NCBI RefSeq assembly: GCF_000720425.1
Contig: NZ_JOAJ01000001.1
Location: 186,001-250,000, forward strand
Direction: 5' to 3'
DNA: 64,000 nt
From: Nocardia rhamnosiphila NBRC 108938
GTDB lineage: Bacteria > Actinomycetota > Actinomycetes > Mycobacteriales > Mycobacteriaceae
In this document: one piece after another, positions 51,487 through 61,592 of the stretch
How the letters are laid out: the number at the start of each line of letters is the position of its first letter
Numbering within the stretch: the stretch's first letter is position 1
Notes under the pieces: generated by a model
Seen by the model: only the letters and a program-made list of their open reading frames with translations
Database searches by the model: none
Told to the model about the DNA's origin: nothing
Translations under genes and position numbers: made by a program

Positions 51487-53370
51487 TTACGCCTGGGGGA
51501 TAGAGTCCGCCAAGCCTGCGATGAACTCCTGGGTGTCGGGATCGGCAGAATAGATGACCAATCCTCGCATGCCGCGGGTCAGTAGGACCTTATATGTGTT
51601 CCGGATGAGGATATCGACTTCCTCGTCGAAAAGGTCCTTGCGCTTAAACCTTCTGTCCTTGTTTGCTTCGCGCCGCACAACTAGGCGCCCGTTCTCAGCG
51701 ACAATCTCGGGACCCAAGATGACTCCAGTCCAGTCGAACTCGAAACCTTGGGTGGAGTGGATGGTGCCGACTTGGTCGAATCCGCGGGGGTCGGTGGCCC
51801 AAAGCCAGCTGGGTGGAGGATCGTTCGGCGTGCCCATTGCTTCCCCTGCCTTGTGCCAGGGTCTCGACCAATTTCCGATCGTGACATCCGGTACGAGAGC
51901 TCCGTTGCTGTCGGGATTAATTGACCAATCCCAGCAGTATCCAGCGGTGATTCTCGCCGTGCATGTGGGGGTGATCTTCGACCGGAGATAGTCCTCCATC
52001 TGTTTCGGCGAGCGGGCGCTGTAGACATTGTAAATGCCGTCGGCTTTCCACGGGATGGGTCCGGTTGCATTGAGGCTTAGAAGGTTAAGGACCCACTCGT
52101 CAAAAGCTGCACTGCCGCCACAGCGGAACTGACCGTCCAGATCTACCTGAAACACTGAAAAGCCCGCTCGGGCAGCATGATTTCGAATATACTCGACCGT
52201 GCCGACCTGATTAGGGTGGACGACCTGATGGTCGTCCAATAAGAACACCGGCACGCGAGCCGCGGCCATGATCTCATCGACCTGCGGACGTTTGGTGAAG
52301 GCAATGGTACGGGTAAAACGATCTGTGGATTCTCGCAGAATGCCATGGGCCTCATCGCAGATAACGACATCAAGCCGCCCGCGGTCAAGAGATGCCAGGC
52401 TCCTGTAGTAGGTAAATTGCTTTTCTAATCCGCGATCCTGGCGGCCGTAGATCCGTCGGTACGTCTTTGTGATGGCTTGTGATCCCGTCGCGTACAGGAC
52501 TCGGCGGCCGTCCTTGCGGAGATGCTGTAGTAGCGACAGCGCGATCAGTGTCGTTCCGCTGCCGGGGCCACCGGTAACGATTACCACGCTCTGGTTCCTG
52601 GCGTCGTGAGCCTGGCTGACACGGTTCCGCACGGCCTCGAAGGCAAGTCTCTGGTTCTCGATGAGAGTGTGCTCTGTGGTCATGCGCGCAATTGTGGTGG
52701 AGCTGAGGAGCGTCCGCCGCCGGCGCGTTTCACTGTTGAGGAGGTGGACACCGGCCGGATGTCCGGATGCGGACGTGAACTGGGTCTTCAGGTAGTGGAT
52801 GAATTCGTTGCGTTCGTTTGGATGGCCTCCGGTGAATAGTCGACCAAGATTGTCGGGTGGGAGATGGAAGAGTGGCTCGACTGATTTTCTCAGTGCGTTG
52901 TGCAGGTAGGCAACGCCATGGAGGGCTTCGGGATGGTTGTGTAGCACCACGAGGTCACGCTGAAGGTAGCGGCAGTATCCTCGGACCTGTTCGACAGGGT
53001 GGAGTTGATCGCCCCGCGTATGCAGTGTCCATACGATCCGGTTGCTGTTCCACCCCAGGCCTGCGTCCGTCCATTGCTTTAGCTCGACTACGACGTAATT
53101 GTGGTCACCAGTAGCCGGATGGACCCCGGCGAGCACCGCGTCGACGCGTTTGGTCGAACTCGGGACCGAACACTCGATCAGCATGCTCACGCCCTGTAGG
53201 TCGGCCTCGACGAGTGCTTGGGCAAGTGCAGGAAGGCTGGACTCCCATGACCGCCGTTCGGCAGTGTTGCCGTTCCTGCCTGCCCTTTCGGCGACAACGA
53301 CGGCAAGGTTTCCTTCGCGGGACAGGTTCAGGATCTCAAGGGCAGTTGCGTGAAACGCTCTCAGCGTCAT
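51487..53370 (-). CDS. DUF2075 helicase-like protein with nuclease-like N-terminus and altered Walker A
   Basis: A 627-residue protein. Residues 50-105 hold a PD-(D/E)xK-like pattern, RVDAVLAG then VVVELKQW (Asp...Glu-x-Lys). Residues 260-620 form a DUF2075/Schlafen-like P-loop helicase: the Walker A reads VIVTGGPGSGTTLIAL, with Thr273 where Lys is expected, Walker B VVICDEAHG, and later FLLDDHQVVHPNQ, IHSTQGFEFDWTGVILG and LLTRGMRGLVIYS as motifs III-VI. Relatives occur in phage-defence islands. ATG 53370 follows GGGGGCGG. Codons are AT-richer than the chromosome. Unless Lys is supplied elsewhere, ATP hydrolysis is likely impaired. Confidence 0.78.
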   Translation of the reverse strand: MTLRAFHATALEILNLSREGNLAVVVAERAGRNGNTAERRSWESSLPALAQALVEADLQGVSMLIECSVPSSTKRVDAVLAGVHPATGDHNYVVVELKQWTDAGLGWNSNRIVWTLHTRGDQLHPVEQVRGYCRYLQRDLVVLHNHPEALHGVAYLHNALRKSVEPLFHLPPDNLGRLFTGGHPNERNEFIHYLKTQFTSASGHPAGVHLLNSETRRRRTLLSSTTIARMTTEHTLIENQRLAFEAVRNRVSQAHDARNQSVVIVTGGPGSGTTLIALSLLQHLRKDGRRVLYATGSQAITKTYRRIYGRQDRGLEKQFTYYRSLASLDRGRLDVVICDEAHGILRESTDRFTRTIAFTKRPQVDEIMAAARVPVFLLDDHQVVHPNQVGTVEYIRNHAARAGFSVFQVDLDGQFRCGGSAAFDEWVLNLLSLNATGPIPWKADGIYNVYSARSPKQMEDYLRSKITPTCTARITAGYCWDWSINPDSNGALVPDVTIGNWSRPWHKAGEAMGTPNDPPPSWLWATDPRGFDQVGTIHSTQGFEFDWTGVILGPEIVAENGRLVVRREANKDRRFKRKDLFDEEVDILIRNTYKVLLTRGMRGLVIYSADPDTQEFIAGLADSIPQA

Positions 53371-53609
53371 GGCCGCCCCCAATCTCTGATTCGTTGCTAT
53401 GCACAGAAACAGCGTTCAACATACTGGACCTGCGATGAGCGCTTGAAGCTGTGTCCATCCAGACGAGAAATGCCCGGTCGTGGCTGGCGCCGGCGAGCTC
53501 GCGAGCGAGAGGCCAACATGATCCCGTGGAATCCTTCTCGCTGGTAGCCAGCGCAGTGCGGCCCGGCCGGTCAAGGTCCGCCGTCGAGAATGGCCCCATC
53601 CTGAAGGGG

Positions 53610-53636
53610 GCGGGACCGCACAGTTTGCGGTCCCGC
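53610..53636. terminator. Strong hairpin, possible terminator
   Basis: GCGGGACCGCA (53610-53620), loop CAGTT, and TGCGGTCCCGC (53626-53636) pair over 11 bases. No U-tract follows. It could also be part of an unknown RNA. Confidence 0.4.
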
Positions 53637-53770
53637 GGGGGAACGGCGGGCCCACAAGCGAGCGGCGCGAGTCTCAGTTCTCGCGCCTGGTCCATGCGGC
53701 GGGAGAAGCGGCTCGGATCTACGGTAGGCGCAGTGCTGTGTGGTGTATCAGCGTGGGGTTTTGGGTCTGA

Positions 53771-53924
53771 TCCCCCTCCGGACACTTATTAAACCTTCTG
53801 AACTGCGATTATATGCAGATTCTATGAATTGATTTCGACATATTCGCAGGTCAAGGCATTATGTAGGTGTTAGTGCTCTCCTCGGACACCATTTCTGTGG
53901 CATTTCTGCGCCAGCAAGCGTGTC
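53771..53924. repeat. Direct repeat copy B (diverged tRNA-Leu 3' end and flank)
   Basis: This is the second copy of 49537-49690 at equal length (154 bases). The 15-base tRNA end (TCCCCCTCCGGACAC) is intact, but the tRNA body upstream is not; the preceding GCGTGGGG still resembles the T-arm. It marks the far side of the IS630/DUF2075 module. Confidence 0.7.
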
Positions 53925-54116
53925 TTGCACCGGCGCCGACACCGCCGCGGCCTATCGCCGGAGTCGGCATCGCGTTGTGCGTCCCATCGGCAAACCCGCT
54001 CGCTGGCAAGTCGGAGCCAGGACGACATGCGGCTGCGGCGCCCACGTCCAGCGGGCTGCGGCTCCGTAGTCGGGTCGAATCGTGGTCGTCTGTGGCCAAC
54101 CGGAGCCGTTGACCGC

Positions 54117-54211
54117 GATTGGCCCCCCGGCGCGGAAGGGGGCAACGGCAAGCGGCTTCCGCCTGACGCGCCCAAGTTTGCTGGTTCGATCCCAGCCGGG
54201 GCAACCATAGA
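54117..54211 (+). pseudogene. tRNA-like 3' half (tRNA remnant)
   Basis: GCTGG-TTCGATC-CCAGC is a perfect T-arm (5-base stem, 7-base loop), and the run GGGGCAACCA resembles an acceptor end with encoded CCA. The 5' half cannot be folded to a normal anticodon arm and the acceptor pairs imperfectly. I read it as a decayed tRNA or a short mobile-element att end. Confidence 0.4.
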
Positions 54212-54583
54212 ATCGCCAGTTCAGGGCGGTATTTCGTTTTGACCTGGCTTCTTGTGCACAATGTGTGAGCGCATGGGTTTGGGTCGCTCCTCACTCGATC
54301 GGGCGCATGTCCGTGCTGACGGCTTCGTCCGTGATTCGGATCTGGCGGCGGAACGGTACGCGTGGAGTGTGTCCTCGTTGGTCATTCTCCGGATTGTGTC
54401 TGTGCTCAGGCCGTGCGCTTCGTCAGCGCCTTATCGAAAGCACGACCGAGGTTCAAGGCGCGGCTGCTCAGTGGACCGCGCGTGGCCGCTGGTGGCATCG
54501 AGCGCTCGCTGTAGTGCAGCGGCCGCAGCGCGTGCTCGCCGATGGGAATTCGACGGACGAGAACCGTCGAGACGCCGGCACCC

Positions 54584-54611
54584 GGACCATCCCCGCGGGC
54601 GCGGGGCCGAC
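54584..54611. CRISPR. Orphan type I-E-like CRISPR repeat (single copy)
   Basis: GGACCATCCCCGCGGGCGCG followed by GGGCCGAC has the core of type I-E repeats, where CCCCGCG and CGCGGGG arms face each other. No second perfect copy lies 61 bases away and no cas gene is present, so it is a remnant or coincidence and not an array. Confidence 0.4.
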
Positions 54612-54789
54612 ACTTCCTGACCTGGTCTGATCTGAGATGGTGTGCTGGTTTTCATTCGGTTCGTGTGAGGGAGTTGAGTTCCTGCGATCAATCGAATTCT
54701 TCCGATGTTGTCGAGGCGATTCACTGTACCGATTTCGATGGTCTGTGACGCGGCTTGGTTGTCGGGTGGTCGACGTACGCTGGGCGTCG

Positions 54790-56277
54790 ATGAGTATTCG
54801 AGGGGTAGAGGGTGCGTATCAGGGGGCTCTTCGGGCGTTCAAGACGCCGATGCTCGATTTGCTGCACCAGACGTATGCGCCGTTTGTCGTGACCGTGTTG
54901 GCGATGGTGTTCACCGCTGAGCGTTCGGCGGTTGCGGTGGCGGATGCGCATGCGGAGATCGGTGGTGCTCTGAACCAGCTGCGTGCGGCGGGGTATGGGG
55001 AGGAGGGGCAAATGCCGTTGCCGTCGGGTAGTGCCCGCGATCTGTGTCGTCAGTGGGTGAATGCCGGATGGCTCGTGCGTCAGGTGTTGGACAACGAGGT
55101 CGAGGTGTATCGGTTGTCGGCGCATGGGGTGGGTGCGTTGGAGGTGGCGGGCCGTGTCGGTGGTTCCCGGACGCGGGTGTCGGAGTCGCGAGTGCGGACC
55201 TTGTTGGAAGCGGTGGAGCGGCTTGCGCAGGATGCCGATCCGGATGTGATGGCTCGGATTGCCCGTCTGGAAGTGGAGATCAGGCAGCGCGAGCAGGAGC
55301 TAGAGCGGCTCGAGCGCGGTGGTGTGCTGGACGCTGTCGATGATGAGCAATTGCTGGAGCAGGCGGAGAACGTCCTGCATCTGGTGCGTGAACTGCCAGC
55401 AGATTTCGCCCGGGTCGCCGAGTCGATCAAGGCTATTCAACGCGACGTTGTCACTGAGCTCAGGCAGGATGCGCGGCCGACGGGGGAGGTGCTGGGTGAG
55501 TATCTGGAGCGGGGGCAGCAGATCATGGATGCGACGCCGGAAGGGCGGGCATTCGCCGGGGCGCTGCGGTTGATCGGTGACCCTGAGCAGATCGATGACT
55601 TGTCGGGTCGGTTGCGTACGGTATTGCGGCATCGGTTCACTGAGCTATTGAGCGAGCCGCAGCGGCGGGAGTTCCTCGATATCGCGCGCCGGATCGAGCG
55701 GGGTGTCAAGGAAGTCCTGACTGCTCAGCGTCAGGCCTCGCATGTGATTACGACTCAGGTGCGTAATCACGATCCGATGCGGGACCGGCAGGTCGACGAG
55801 TTGCTGCGTGAGGTGATGACCGGTTTGCATCGGTGGATGCCTCATTCGAAGCACAAGGAGCCGGTCGAGCCGTTGCGCCGTTTACCGGCCGCGGGTATCG
55901 AGCACCTGCGTCAGTCGTTGAGCGATCCCCGCCCACCTCAGCCGCCGGCACCGTTGGCCGAGTGGGACGAGGACATGATGCCGGACACCGATACCCGGGC
56001 CTGGGGTGGACCGAATTATGCGGCGCTGGAGGAGCATCTGGCGCACTTCGCAGCCGACGCGGACGCGATCGATATCGCGGCTGTTTTCAGTGCGGCCCCT
56101 GAGGAGATACGCCGTCCGGTGGATCTGCTCGGCCTGCTCGAGCTGGGGCATCGCTCGGGCATGACCGATACCGAGACCGTCGTCACCGTCGAAGCTGTCC
56201 GGCCCGATCGCACTCGGCGGCGGTTCGCTTTCCGCGGTGTGATCGTGAATACGAAGGACGAGGTAGCAGGTGAGTGA
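54790..56277 (+). CDS. jetA: Wadjet subunit JetA (DUF3375)
   Basis: A 495-residue DUF3375 protein, the MukF/ScpA-like kleisin of the Wadjet (JetABCD) anti-plasmid SMC complex. The N-terminus [25 protein letters not shown] and the winged-helix region ([26 protein letters not shown] is coiled) fit the family. The C-terminal half has [15 protein letters not shown] and [20 protein letters not shown] use ATG 54790 (MSIRGVEG), since the 51 in-frame codons before it are Cys/Phe-rich noise. It overlaps jetB by 8 bases. Its job is to bridge the JetC heads and load on plasmid DNA. Confidence 0.88.
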   Translation: MSIRGVEGAYQGALRAFKTPMLDLLHQTYAPFVVTVLAMVFTAERSAVAVADAHAEIGGALNQLRAAGYGEEGQMPLPSGSARDLCRQWVNAGWLVRQVLDNEVEVYRLSAHGVGALEVAGRVGGSRTRVSESRVRTLLEAVERLAQDADPDVMARIARLEVEIRQREQELERLERGGVLDAVDDEQLLEQAENVLHLVRELPADFARVAESIKAIQRDVVTELRQDARPTGEVLGEYLERGQQIMDATPEGRAFAGALRLIGDPEQIDDLSGRLRTVLRHRFTELLSEPQRREFLDIARRIERGVKEVLTAQRQASHVITTQVRNHDPMRDRQVDELLREVMTGLHRWMPHSKHKEPVEPLRRLPAAGIEHLRQSLSDPRPPQPPAPLAEWDEDMMPDTDTRAWGGPNYAALEEHLAHFAADADAIDIAAVFSAAPEEIRRPVDLLGLLELGHRSGMTDTETVVTVEAVRPDRTRRRFAFRGVIVNTKDEVAGE

Positions 56278-56965
56278 GTCGGTGCTCGACGACGAGGTGT
56301 GGCCGGGAGCCGAGGACTCCGGGTTCATCGACCCGGTCTCGATGGAGGAAGACCCTACCGAACTGTTCGCTGGTGATGCGGGCACGCTGGACGCGGATGT
56401 GCGGCGGGTGTTGGTGCGGTTGTTGCAGCGCAGGTTTCTGCTGGCCGATAGATATCCGGCGCAGTGGCGAACGCTGTTGGAAAACCAGCAGATCATCGAG
56501 TCCCGGCTGCATGACCTGTTCGTCCGGCTGGTGGTCGATCACGACCGCGGTGTCGCCTACAAACAGCAGGTGCGTTCAACGGAACTGGATGTGCCGATTC
56601 TGTTGAAGGATGATCCCTACAACCGTGCCGAGACGCTGGTTTTGGTGCATCTGCGCACGGTGTTCTAGCAGGAACGGGTCGCCGGTGAGATATCGGCGCG
56701 GGTCGATATCGAAGAACTCGAGCAGACGGTGTTGACCTACTTCGATCCTGACGACACCAATATGGCCAAGGGGCAGCAGGAGATCCGCAGTGCGGTGACA
56801 CGGTTGTCGAAAGAGGGGCTGATGGAGGAGGAGACTGCAGGCCGGTATCGGATCACGCCGCTCGTGGAGGTCGTGATGAGTACGGAGAAGCTCACCGAGC
56901 TGAGCCGATGGTTGCGTGAACGCAATGACAGCACAGGCCATGGCCCAGAGGGAGTCGCGCCGTGA
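56270..56965 (+). pseudogene. jetB: Wadjet subunit JetB (DUF4194), interrupted by an amber codon
   Basis: The single frame 56270-56965 would give a 231-residue DUF4194 (MukE/ScpB-like) protein. Codon 133 is TAG (56666-56668) between HLRTVF and [14 protein letters not shown]. Homologues, as I recall them, have Gln here, one base change (CAG) away. Both sides keep the family pattern: [22 protein letters not shown] before and [25 protein letters not shown] after, and reading continues to GTGA overlap with jetC. A true stop would truncate JetB at 132 residues. Readthrough, a suppressor tRNA or sequencing error are alternatives. Confidence 0.85.
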
Positions 56966-59900
56966 GCATGATCGATACGCTGTTCGGTCTGATCCCGGAG
57001 GCGTCGAGAGGGCAGCAATGGGTGGCACTGGATCTGCAGCTGGTCAACTGGGGCGGGTACGACGGGCACCATCGGGTACGTTTCGCGCCGGGAGCGACCC
57101 TGCTGTGTGGTGAGTCAGGGTCGGGCAAATCGACTCTGATGGACTCCTACATCGCATTGATCATGCCGCATACGATGCCGTTCAACGGAGCCTCCAACGG
57201 GGGCGTCGTCGGCCGGCCGCGCGGCAAGGATCAACGCAACATCCTGTCCTATGCGCGGGGCAAGCTCGATGAATCCCGCACAGGGGGTGAGACGAAAGCC
57301 CGAGTTCTGCGCGGCGATGGCCGCGATACCTGGTCGGCGATCGCTATGACCTGGGCCGATCAGTCCGGTGTGATGTTCACGGCGGTGAGGGCGTGGTATG
57401 TGCCGTCCGCGGCCCGCACTCTCGATGATCTGGTCAAGGTCCGGGCCACCTGTGACGGGCCATTCGATCTGCGCACGCTCGCTGGGCCGGTGAACCAGCG
57501 GCTCGCCGACAGCGCAGTGAAATCGGTCGGCCTGACGCCTTATACCACCGACACCGAGTACACGGCACGGTTGCACACCGCTCTCGGAATCGGCGCCGCA
57601 GGTGACGGTTCCAAGGCAGTCGCGTTGCTGGGCCGGATACAGGCCGGCCAGCAGATCACCACGGTCGATGCGCTGTATAAGACGATGGTGCTCGAAGAAC
57701 CGCCCACACTGGCCACTGCGGACGAGGTGGTCAAGCAGTTCGACGAACTGTCCAGCACACGCACACAGATGACTACCGCCCGCCAACAGGTCAGGACACT
57801 GGCTCCGATCCGGGAGCATCACCGCACCATCATCGATGCGATCGAGTGTGTGGAGATGATTGAGAGCCTCGGTTCGCTCACCGACTCTTCGTCGCCGGCG
57901 GGGTTGTGGCGACATGAGCGGCGCGTCGAGTTGCTGCGAGCGGCCGAGGACGACCTGCGGCAACGACGAGAGCAAGCCAAGATAGCCGTCGCTGCAGCGA
58001 CTACGGTGGCCAAGGGAGCAGAGGCCGAGCTCAAAGGGATTGAAGAGACCCTGCGGGTATCTGGTGGCGCCCGTCTGGAGAAGGCTCGCGCGGCGCTTCT
58101 CGATGTGGAAAAGCGGCTCGTCGAGGTCGAGCGGGCGTGGGGCCGGCTCGAGACGGTGCTGGAGGTTATCGGTGCCGTGGTCGCCGGCGAGGAGGATTTC
58201 GCTGCGCTGGTCACACAGGCACATCGGCTCCTCGGCGACAAGCAGGCCAGGCTGACCGCGCAGAACGACTTTGCCGAAGCAAAGGCGCACCAGGCCAGAG
58301 TAGCGGGTGAACTCGAGGAGCTGCGTACTGAGCGTGAGGCTGTTGCCGCCCGTCGGGGAAATATCCCCACCGACTTGCATCGGGCGCGCGCGATCCTTGC
58401 CGAGGCATCCGGTCTCACTCCGGAGCAGCTCCCTTTCGTCGGCGAACTGGTCGAGGTGCGAACAGGGTTCGAGCCGTGGCGAGAAGCATTCAACCTCGCC
58501 CTGGGCGGGTTCGCCACCAAAATGCTCATCGATATCGCGCACCTGAGCAGGTTCCGCGAAACGATCAACACTGTGCGCACGCCGCGGCGCATCCAATTCG
58601 AAGGCGTACGAACCGGTCTGCGGGACGATATCGGGCTCGACGATCGCAGACTTCCCGGCCGCCTCGAATACCGGCCCTCGCCGTTCACCGCCTGGCTGAA
58701 AACAGAACTTGTGAACCGGTTCGATTACGTCTGCGTCGAGACGGCACGCCTGCTGCCCCAGTACACCAGGGCGCTCACCATCACCGGCCAAACCTCCGAC
58801 GGCGCCCGCGGTGCGCACGGCGGCCAGGGCAGGGCCAACGTCCTCGGCTACACCAATGATCGACTGCTGGCACGCCTCGACGAAGAGATCCGCGCGATCA
58901 CGGAACGCAAATTAACTGCTGACGTGCTCGTCGGGACAAGACAGGCCGCGCTGGACTCTTTCGAGGATCGCCGCAGCGCCTACCGGACCCTGACCGAATT
59001 GACCTGGGACCAGGTCGACGTAGCTTCCGTCGTGGCCGAGCGGGACGAGTGGAATAAGACTGTCGACGAGGTCCACTCCGGCAATCCCGAGATCGACAAT
59101 CTCCAGAAGCAGGTAGATGCCCTGCAGGTCAAGGTCGAAAAGCTCACCGAGAAAGCCATCCGAGCCAAGGTCGAGAAGGAAAGCCTCGACAAAGCCTGGC
59201 AACACACCACCACTGAGGCCGACGACGCCCAACAGAAGCTCGACAGTGCCCGCGGCGCCGGCCACGAGGTCACCCTCGAACACCGTGACTATCTCACGAG
59301 CCTGTTCGGCAACGAAGACACCGGCGAAATCCCCTCCGCCAAAGCCCTCGATCTGTTCGACGCCACCACCCAGGGGGTCGCCGACCGGCTCGCCACCGAC
59401 CGCCGCGCAGCGCACAATGCGATCGGTAGTGCCAGAAACGCACTGTCGGCAACGTTCGCCACATTCGTCGAACGCTGGCCGAACCCCAACCTCGGCACCG
59501 ACCCCGACAATTCCTACAGCGATTTCGAACGCCTGCTCACCGAACTGGAGACCAGCCGTCTGCACGAGCTGGAAAGCCAGTGGCGCGACAGTCTGTTGAA
59601 GCTATCCGGCAACGACCTCACCAGCCTCGACAGCGAACTCGCCTCCGCGATCCGGGAGATCCGCGACAGGATCGAACCGGTCAACCGTATCCTCGCTGAT
59701 CTGCCTTTCGCCGACGACGACCATCGGCTCCAGATCGACCCACAGGAAAGCCACTCGACAGTCCGCGCCCGTTTCCGCAAGGAACTGCGCGATGTCCGCC
59801 GGCTGATCGACCAGGCGGGCACCGACAACGACCGGGAACGCGCCTACCGCCGGATGGCCAAAGTTATCGACCGCATCCGACGTAACGCCCCCGACTTCGC

Positions 59901-60315
59901 CGAACTGATCGACGTGCGCAATCACATCCGCATCAGCGCCGAAAAACGCAACGCCGCCAACGAACATGTCGCCCTCTACGACCACATCGGCGAAAAATCA
60001 GGCGGCGAATCCCAAGAACTCGTCGCCTTCATCGTCGGCTCGGCCCTGCGGTACCAACTGGGCGACGCGGGCGCCGAACGCCCCCGCTACGCCCCCGTCT
60101 TCCTCGACGAAGCACTCATCAAAGCCGACGCACGCTACACCGGGCGCGCCATCGGCGCCTGGCGCGGACTCGGATTCCAGCTCATCATCGGCGCACCCAA
60201 CGACAAGAACAGCGCCATCGAACCACACGTCGACGCCGAATACCTGGTGCTCAAGAACAACCAGAACCGCTCATGGGCCAAACCCATCATCGGCGTCCCC
60301 GGAGACCCTGAATGA
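56962..60315 (+). CDS. jetC: Wadjet subunit JetC (SMC/MukB-like ATPase)
   Basis: A 1117-residue SMC-like ATPase that extrudes DNA loops. Walker A is [11 protein letters not shown] at residues 50-60. Long coiled-coil arms flank a hinge in the middle. The ABC signature SGGES is at residues 1013-1017 and Walker B PVFLDEA at 1046-1052 (D1049, E1050). All ATPase motifs are intact. It starts with GTG 56962, overlapping jetB by 4 bases, and overlaps jetD by 4. It drives topological sensing of closed circular DNA in the JetABC complex. Confidence 0.92.
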   Translation: MSMIDTLFGLIPEASRGQQWVALDLQLVNWGGYDGHHRVRFAPGATLLCGESGSGKSTLMDSYIALIMPHTMPFNGASNGGVVGRPRGKDQRNILSYARGKLDESRTGGETKARVLRGDGRDTWSAIAMTWADQSGVMFTAVRAWYVPSAARTLDDLVKVRATCDGPFDLRTLAGPVNQRLADSAVKSVGLTPYTTDTEYTARLHTALGIGAAGDGSKAVALLGRIQAGQQITTVDALYKTMVLEEPPTLATADEVVKQFDELSSTRTQMTTARQQVRTLAPIREHHRTIIDAIECVEMIESLGSLTDSSSPAGLWRHERRVELLRAAEDDLRQRREQAKIAVAAATTVAKGAEAELKGIEETLRVSGGARLEKARAALLDVEKRLVEVERAWGRLETVLEVIGAVVAGEEDFAALVTQAHRLLGDKQARLTAQNDFAEAKAHQARVAGELEELRTEREAVAARRGNIPTDLHRARAILAEASGLTPEQLPFVGELVEVRTGFEPWREAFNLALGGFATKMLIDIAHLSRFRETINTVRTPRRIQFEGVRTGLRDDIGLDDRRLPGRLEYRPSPFTAWLKTELVNRFDYVCVETARLLPQYTRALTITGQTSDGARGAHGGQGRANVLGYTNDRLLARLDEEIRAITERKLTADVLVGTRQAALDSFEDRRSAYRTLTELTWDQVDVASVVAERDEWNKTVDEVHSGNPEIDNLQKQVDALQVKVEKLTEKAIRAKVEKESLDKAWQHTTTEADDAQQKLDSARGAGHEVTLEHRDYLTSLFGNEDTGEIPSAKALDLFDATTQGVADRLATDRRAAHNAIGSARNALSATFATFVERWPNPNLGTDPDNSYSDFERLLTELETSRLHELESQWRDSLLKLSGNDLTSLDSELASAIREIRDRIEPVNRILADLPFADDDHRLQIDPQESHSTVRARFRKELRDVRRLIDQAGTDNDRERAYRRMAKVIDRIRRNAPDFAELIDVRNHIRISAEKRNAANEHVALYDHIGEKSGGESQELVAFIVGSALRYQLGDAGAERPRYAPVFLDEALIKADARYTGRAIGAWRGLGFQLIIGAPNDKNSAIEPHVDAEYLVLKNNQNRSWAKPIIGVPGDPE

Positions 60316-61592
60316 CCGCAAGGCTCGTCACCCCCGCAGAGGCCGCCGACTCGATCCATCGCAAAATCCGCCACAAATGGGCAGAGGCCGTCTGCGCAGA
60401 ACACGGCATAGGCGACGCCGTGACCTTTTCGGTTCCGCTCCGCCCCGGACTCACCACCGGGACAGCAGTCGAGCAGATCGGATACCGCCGCTGGTACGAC
60501 TGGCACGCAGCCTGGCGGGCATTCGACGAGCAATACATCAGCAACACCCACGGTGTCAGGGTCATCCGCAAACCATTGACCATCCAGCGCGTGACCGACG
60601 TCTACCCGGCCACCCTCATATCCACAGACTTGACCGCCGCCGTCGCCCTCGTATCCCACGCTCACAACGAACCTGTGACAGTCGATATCGCGCGCGCCCG
60701 AGCCGTCGCCACCTCACTCCAGGCTGCCGGCGCGACTCTCACCACGACCACGCTGAAAGCAACCTACCGACTCTCCGAACCAGACACCACGGTCCTACTC
60801 GCGGCAGTCAGGTGGCTGCACGAGCACCCCGACGTAAGCGCCTGGACTGCCCGACAACTCCCCGTCGCCGGTATGCACTCCAAGTGGCTCGAAACCCACG
60901 ATGGGCTTCTACGCGCTGTGGCAGGACGCGATGTGCGCGCCGAACTCCGGCCACGACCGGCTGTCGTGCACCTGACCTATGTCGATCCCGACTATGCAGC
61001 CTCGGGCCGACGCAGGCACGACGCCTGGACAACCGGGGACGTGCATGAACTCGCCTACCAACCGCGCAATGTCCTCATCGTCGAAAACCGCGACTGCCGC
61101 CTCTGGTTCCCGCCAGCCAGAAACACAATCGTCGTCGAAGGAAACGGCAAAGCCGCCGCATCCCTAGTCGCCAACATCACCTGGATACGCCTCGCCGAAC
61201 ATGTCATTTACTGGGGTGATATCGACGCCGACGGCTACGCCATCCTCGACCGGCTCCGAGCCGAAATGAGCACTCCCACACCCAACGGCCTGCCCGCCAA
61301 ATCGGTCCAATCCATCCTCATGGACGCCACAGACCTCCACAATCACGCCCACCACGGCGTGAACCACGACAAAACCGGCCGCCCGATCCAACCGTCATCG
61401 ACAGACTTTGCCCACCTCACCCCCGGCGAGGCAGCAGCCTACGATGCCATCGCCACGGCAGGTCCGGCCTTATTCCGACGAATCGAGCAAGAGCGCATCC
61501 CCCTGCTACATGCCGCGGCGCAACTGCAGTCGTTGACCGGTACAGCCGGCGACCACAGCAGCCCACAAGATCCGGGGCTGCTGCACGGATAG
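60312..61592 (+). CDS. jetD: Wadjet subunit JetD (DUF3322/DUF2220, Toprim-like nuclease)
   Basis: A 426-residue nuclease subunit that cuts small circular DNA once the complex has extruded it. The N-terminal DUF3322 region holds LVTPAEAADSIHRKIRHKWAEAV and RYRRWYDWHAAW-like sequence. The Toprim site is visible as VVEGNGK (E276) and WGDIDADGY (D303, D305, D307). The C-terminus keeps the expected IEQERIPL and adds a short tail. The TAG stop at 61590-61592 lies 1 base before the IS3-family left end, so the natural end may have been lost or adopted from the insertion. Confidence 0.88.
   Translation: MTARLVTPAEAADSIHRKIRHKWAEAVCAEHGIGDAVTFSVPLRPGLTTGTAVEQIGYRRWYDWHAAWRAFDEQYISNTHGVRVIRKPLTIQRVTDVYPATLISTDLTAAVALVSHAHNEPVTVDIARARAVATSLQAAGATLTTTTLKATYRLSEPDTTVLLAAVRWLHEHPDVSAWTARQLPVAGMHSKWLETHDGLLRAVAGRDVRAELRPRPAVVHLTYVDPDYAASGRRRHDAWTTGDVHELAYQPRNVLIVENRDCRLWFPPARNTIVVEGNGKAAASLVANITWIRLAEHVIYWGDIDADGYAILDRLRAEMSTPTPNGLPAKSVQSILMDATDLHNHAHHGVNHDKTGRPIQPSSTDFAHLTPGEAAAYDAIATAGPALFRRIEQERIPLLHAAAQLQSLTGTAGDHSSPQDPGLLHG

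Larger units (their letters stand above)
53371..54789. other. Gene-poor island junction
   Basis: This 1.4 kb has no credible protein gene. It holds a hairpin (53610-53636), the diverged tRNA-flank repeat (53771-53924), a tRNA-like 3' half (54117-54211) and a single CRISPR-like repeat (54584-54611). It separates the DUF2075 module from the Wadjet operon and looks like accumulated insertion debris. Confidence 0.6.

Noticed and set aside
53416..53655. A 79-codon minus-strand gene in the junction
   Set aside because: It crosses the strong hairpin, lacks a convincing ribosome binding site and has no recognisable features.
54117..54211. A functional tRNA
   Set aside because: The T-arm is good but no 5-base anticodon stem with a 7-base loop can be built and the acceptor has mismatches.
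53851..54294. Small minus-strand protein containing GIEPANLG
   Set aside because: This string is typical of false translations through tRNA sequence; the DNA there is the tRNA-like remnant.
54584..54611. A full CRISPR array
   Set aside because: Only one repeat-like unit is present, with no second copy at the right spacing and no cas genes.
56729..56965. A separate small gene downstream of jetB
   Set aside because: It is in the same frame as jetB and continues its DUF4194 homology; the only break is one TAG codon.
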